Positions 62,146 to 64,000 of a DNA stretch of 64,000 bases are shown in pieces. A model generated the notes under the pieces. It was not told the DNA's origin, searched no databases, and saw nothing but the letters and a program-made list of their open reading frames with translations. Source of the DNA: Syntrophaceae bacterium UBA6087 (GTDB taxonomy: Bacteria; Desulfobacterota; Desulfomonilia; UBA1062); NCBI GenBank assembly GCA_002448235.1, contig DIXF01000002.1:1-64000 (forward strand), in the 5' to 3' direction. The translations under genes and the position numbers were made by a program. Position 1 is the first letter of the stretch, and each line of letters opens with the position of its first letter.

Positions 62146-62601
62146 ATGCTCTACTACCACCTGATGGAAACGTTGAGAAAGAACGAATATCTCCTTACCA
62201 GGGATCTTGTGGGCGAGATCCGCCAAACGCCTGAGGCCTCGCATTATCACGCCCTCATTGAAGGCACGCTTTATGACCGTATCCACGAAGTGATTTACCA
62301 TACCTACAAGCGGCATGCGGACTGGATGGAAAGCGAGACTTCAAAAAACACGCTCGCCTCCTACTATGCCGATCTCGGCCGGCAAAGGCGCGAAGAGGGG
62401 ATTCCCCTCGACGAGGTGATCGTTACCCTGTTTCTTATCAAGAAAAGGGTATACCGGTGCATCAATGAAAGGATGGATCTCGAAGCAAGCTATACCCAAA
62501 AAGAGATCACCGATCTATTCCTGAATGTCGGCCTGTTCTTCGATCGCATGGTACAGGCGGTCATTTCGGGCTATGAGGAGAGTACCGCTTCCAGGGCTTA
62601 A
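62146..62601 (+). CDS. RsbR_N-like helical sensor-domain protein
   Basis: A 151-aa all-helical protein resembling the RsbRD/RsbR N-terminal domain (globin-like, non-haem) found in stressosome proteins and at the front of sensor kinases: LVGEIRQTPEASHYHALIEGTLYDRIHEVIYHTYKRHADWM, then YYADLGRQRREEGIPLDEVIVTLFLIKKRVYRCI. No STAS, kinase or other output domain follows, so it would act through a partner. Start at 62146 is supported by GGGAGG six bases upstream; an earlier in-frame ATG at 62062 lacks one. Divergent from kaiC. Function unknown. Confidence 0.7.
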   Translation: MLYYHLMETLRKNEYLLTRDLVGEIRQTPEASHYHALIEGTLYDRIHEVIYHTYKRHADWMESETSKNTLASYYADLGRQRREEGIPLDEVIVTLFLIKKRVYRCINERMDLEASYTQKEITDLFLNVGLFFDRMVQAVISGYEESTASRA

Positions 62602-62690
62602 GCGGCGGGGAAGTGCAGCAAAAAAGGATGTGCCCCCTGCAACCGGCTCAGGGGCATGATGTATTTCAAGCGGGGCGAGAGGTAGCGGTC

Positions 62691-62885
62691 TTATTCGTAA
62701 GGATTGGCCTGTGGCCCCGGGACGATCCCCTCCAGGTCCGGGTCGTAGTCGCTGTCTTTATCAGCGCCTTTCGAAGCTTTGAGCTCCTTCCGCTCGTCCT
62801 TCTTCGCTTCCTTGGCAATCTTCTTGCGGCGTTTGGATTCTTCGCGTTCTTTTTTCTTGAATGTATTCGTCGATTTCGTTGCCAT
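62691..62885 (-). CDS. Small highly charged protein of unknown function
   Basis: A 64-aa protein: N-terminal 45 residues are mostly Lys, Arg and Glu (for example KKKEREESKRRKKIAKEAKKDERKE, a likely helix), and the tail DYDPDLEGIVPGPQANPYE is acidic and proline-rich. A strong GGGAGGTACTC before the ATG supports translation. It lies 154 bp after cspA on the same strand and may be read through from it. Nucleic-acid binding is suggested by charge only. I do not recognise a family. Confidence 0.6.
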   Translation of the reverse strand: MATKSTNTFKKKEREESKRRKKIAKEAKKDERKELKASKGADKDSDYDPDLEGIVPGPQANPYE

Positions 62886-63039
62886 GAGTACCTCCCGGTA
62901 CGTTACCGTTCAAAACAGCCTCTGTGCTCCCTATGCTCCCTTTCCCGGGTTAAAACTAAAAAAGTGAACCGCCTTTTATGCTCTCCGAAGGACAAGAGCG
63001 GAGCGGAGAGCGGTAAGGTCCGCCTCCGCCGCGAGTCTT

Positions 63040-63240
63040 TTAAGCTTTGGTAACGTTTGAAGCCTGAGGGCCTTTGTTACCTTTGACTATATCGAAGGTA
63101 ACCTTGTCACCTTCATCCAGGGCGCGAAAACCCTGCTGGTTAATCGCAGTGTGATGGACAAAGATTTCTTCACCGTTTTCAGAAGTGATGAAACCGTAAC
63201 CCTTCTCCCTGTTAAACCATTTTACTGTTCCATTTGCCAT
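63040..63240 (-). CDS. cspA: Cold-shock domain protein
   Basis: A 66-aa single OB-fold RNA/DNA-binding protein. RNP-1-like KGYGFITSE and RNP-2-like IFVHHTAI are present, with TVKWFNREKGYGF at the start and a C-terminal GPQASNVTKA. It acts as an RNA chaperone. AGAGGATTATCA precedes the ATG. The leader upstream (~150 bases before the next promoter-like sequence) is AT-rich and could be long, as in cold-induced csp mRNAs. Confidence 0.95.
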   Translation of the reverse strand: MANGTVKWFNREKGYGFITSENGEEIFVHHTAINQQGFRALDEGDKVTFDIVKGNKGPQASNVTKA

Positions 63241-63573
63241 TGATAATCCTCTTTCTTCAAGACCTCAATGGGCACGCATCAAGGCCTTCGTGTAATATTT
63301 CTGAAAAAGAAGATATCCTCTTGAATTGCGAACTTTTTAGTTGCTTTCCTTCTTTGATCTCTCGCCGGCAGGATTCAATTCAGATATTTTCATGTTTCAG
63401 ATAGATGGCACCAGTAATCCTGAAAAGCGTCCTCTGTCAAGAAAAATGTGGTGGATAGCCTGCCTGCGTCTATCATATATATAAGACACGGCAGTCGCAC
63501 CTCATGCAGCCTGATACGTTTTTCCCGAGAAAGGCCGATTGCTTGGTCTTTTACATGAAGGGATCATAAGTTA
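63241..63573. other. Intergenic region upstream of cspA and the LapA-like gene
   Basis: No gene is seen. It should contain the cspA promoter and leader on the minus strand, but no convincing pair of boxes was fixed. Confidence 0.4.
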
Positions 63574-63602
63574 TTGACATATATACCTTCTCCGTGCAAT
63601 AT
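63574..63602 (+). promoter_or_regulatory. Promoter of the LapA-like gene
   Basis: TTGACA (63574-63579) and CAATAT (63597-63602) are spaced by 17 bases, ending 28 bases before the start codon. Confidence 0.6.
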
Positions 63603-63630
63603 CTCAGCTATTACCCACGGGGGGCATGAA

Positions 63631-63876
63631 ATGGGCTTTTCAGAAGCAAAGAGAAACACAAAGCTTATCCTGATCGGGGTCGGAGTTTTATGCCTCATCA
63701 TTTTCCTGTTCCAGAATTTCGAGATGACGTCTTTTCAGTTTCTCATATTCACCCTCTTTGTCGCTCCCAAGTGGATCGTAATAACCATGACCTTCCTCCT
63801 GGGCTTCATTTTCGGCTATATCTATGCCAAGAAAAAGACCTGGTCGGAAGTGCGACGGGACGAACCCCTGGTATAG
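63631..63876 (+). CDS. LapA-like (DUF1049) small membrane protein
   Basis: An 81-aa protein with two transmembrane helices (LILIGVGVLCLIIFLFQN and WIVITMTFLLGFIFGYIY) and a basic cytoplasmic end (AKKKTWSEVRR). The NFEMTSFQFLIFTLFVAPKWIVI stretch is the LapA/DUF1049 core; E. coli LapA works with LapB in lipopolysaccharide assembly. Start ATG 63631 follows GGGGGGCATGAA; a longer frame upstream covers the promoter. No lapB is adjacent. Own promoter. Confidence 0.8.
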   Translation: MGFSEAKRNTKLILIGVGVLCLIIFLFQNFEMTSFQFLIFTLFVAPKWIVITMTFLLGFIFGYIYAKKKTWSEVRRDEPLV

Positions 63877-64000
63877 CGTCTGTCCCCCTTCTGTACAGGA
63901 CTCCTGTTTCGGGAACCCCTCGCGCCTCAGGGTATGGAGATCTCAAAATTCCCGATAAGACCTGTTTACACCGTCTTACCAGGCTGTTTTCATAATCGCT

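Overview
The window is one contiguous stretch of a GC-rich (high fifties percent, by eye) bacterial chromosome with dense, mostly operonic coding, no rRNA or tRNA genes, no CRISPR array and no insertion sequence. The gene set suggests a mesophilic anaerobe with syntrophic or sulfate-reducer-like metabolism: a beta-oxidation operon, two further acyl-CoA dehydrogenases, a periplasmic selenocysteine formate dehydrogenase, a ferredoxin:thioredoxin reductase catalytic subunit, and many PAS-type sensor kinases. Desulfobacterota (the former Deltaproteobacteria) or a nearby phylum such as Nitrospirota fits best. This is an inference from gene content, not from a marker-gene comparison.

Layout. 0.3-6.7 kb (minus): operon for acyl-CoA synthetase, acyl-CoA dehydrogenase, thiolase and a fused enoyl-CoA hydratase/3-hydroxyacyl-CoA dehydrogenase, read from a promoter with two dyads. 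6.9-10.1 kb (plus): GH57 branching enzyme, LeuB-type dehydrogenase, stand-alone Lrp ligand-binding domain. 10.1-13.0 kb: two more acyl-CoA dehydrogenases flanking an XRE regulator. 13-20.6 kb: RNase R, a small protein-kinase-like protein, a DUF1015 protein, a TolC-family protein and a DUF6178-like protein. 20.5-23.3 kb: MocR-type regulator divergent from pdxST (PLP synthesis). 23.5-24.5 kb: PilZ protein, then a glutaredoxin-FTR pair. 24.6-29.1 kb (minus): formate dehydrogenase fdhAHI with an in-frame UGA and a bacterial SECIS hairpin. 29.5-31 kb: small YgaP-like membrane protein and an orphan ABC substrate-binding protein. 31.1-44.1 kb (minus): a tightly packed block argB-argD-argF-argG-argH-lipoprotein-lysA-dapA-dapB-FAH-folK-sensor kinase-lytic transglycosylase-pgsA. 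44.3-49.3 kb: polysaccharide deacetylase, HerA-like ATPase, NarL-type two-component pair. 49.7-54.7 kb: glutamate dehydrogenase, a large ATP-grasp protein with a KaiC-like N-terminus that has lost its P-loop, and a membrane-anchored coiled-coil protein. 55-61.6 kb: an orphan PAS kinase convergent with a kaiC-kaiB-kaiB-hybrid kinase operon. 62-63.9 kb: RsbR_N-like protein, a small basic protein, a cold-shock protein and a LapA-like membrane protein.

The most interesting part is 51-62.6 kb. A complete double-domain KaiC with intact P-loops and phosphosite region is encoded with two KaiB paralogues and a hybrid PAS histidine kinase, without KaiA. An RsbR_N-like regulator lies upstream, and a degenerate KaiC-like/ATP-grasp fusion lies about 5 kb downstream. 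This resembles a KaiA-independent Kai signalling module with its own output kinase. Several intergenic regions also carry clear unexplained dyads, notably upstream of the beta-oxidation operon, rnr, tolC, pdxS, gdhA and kaiC.
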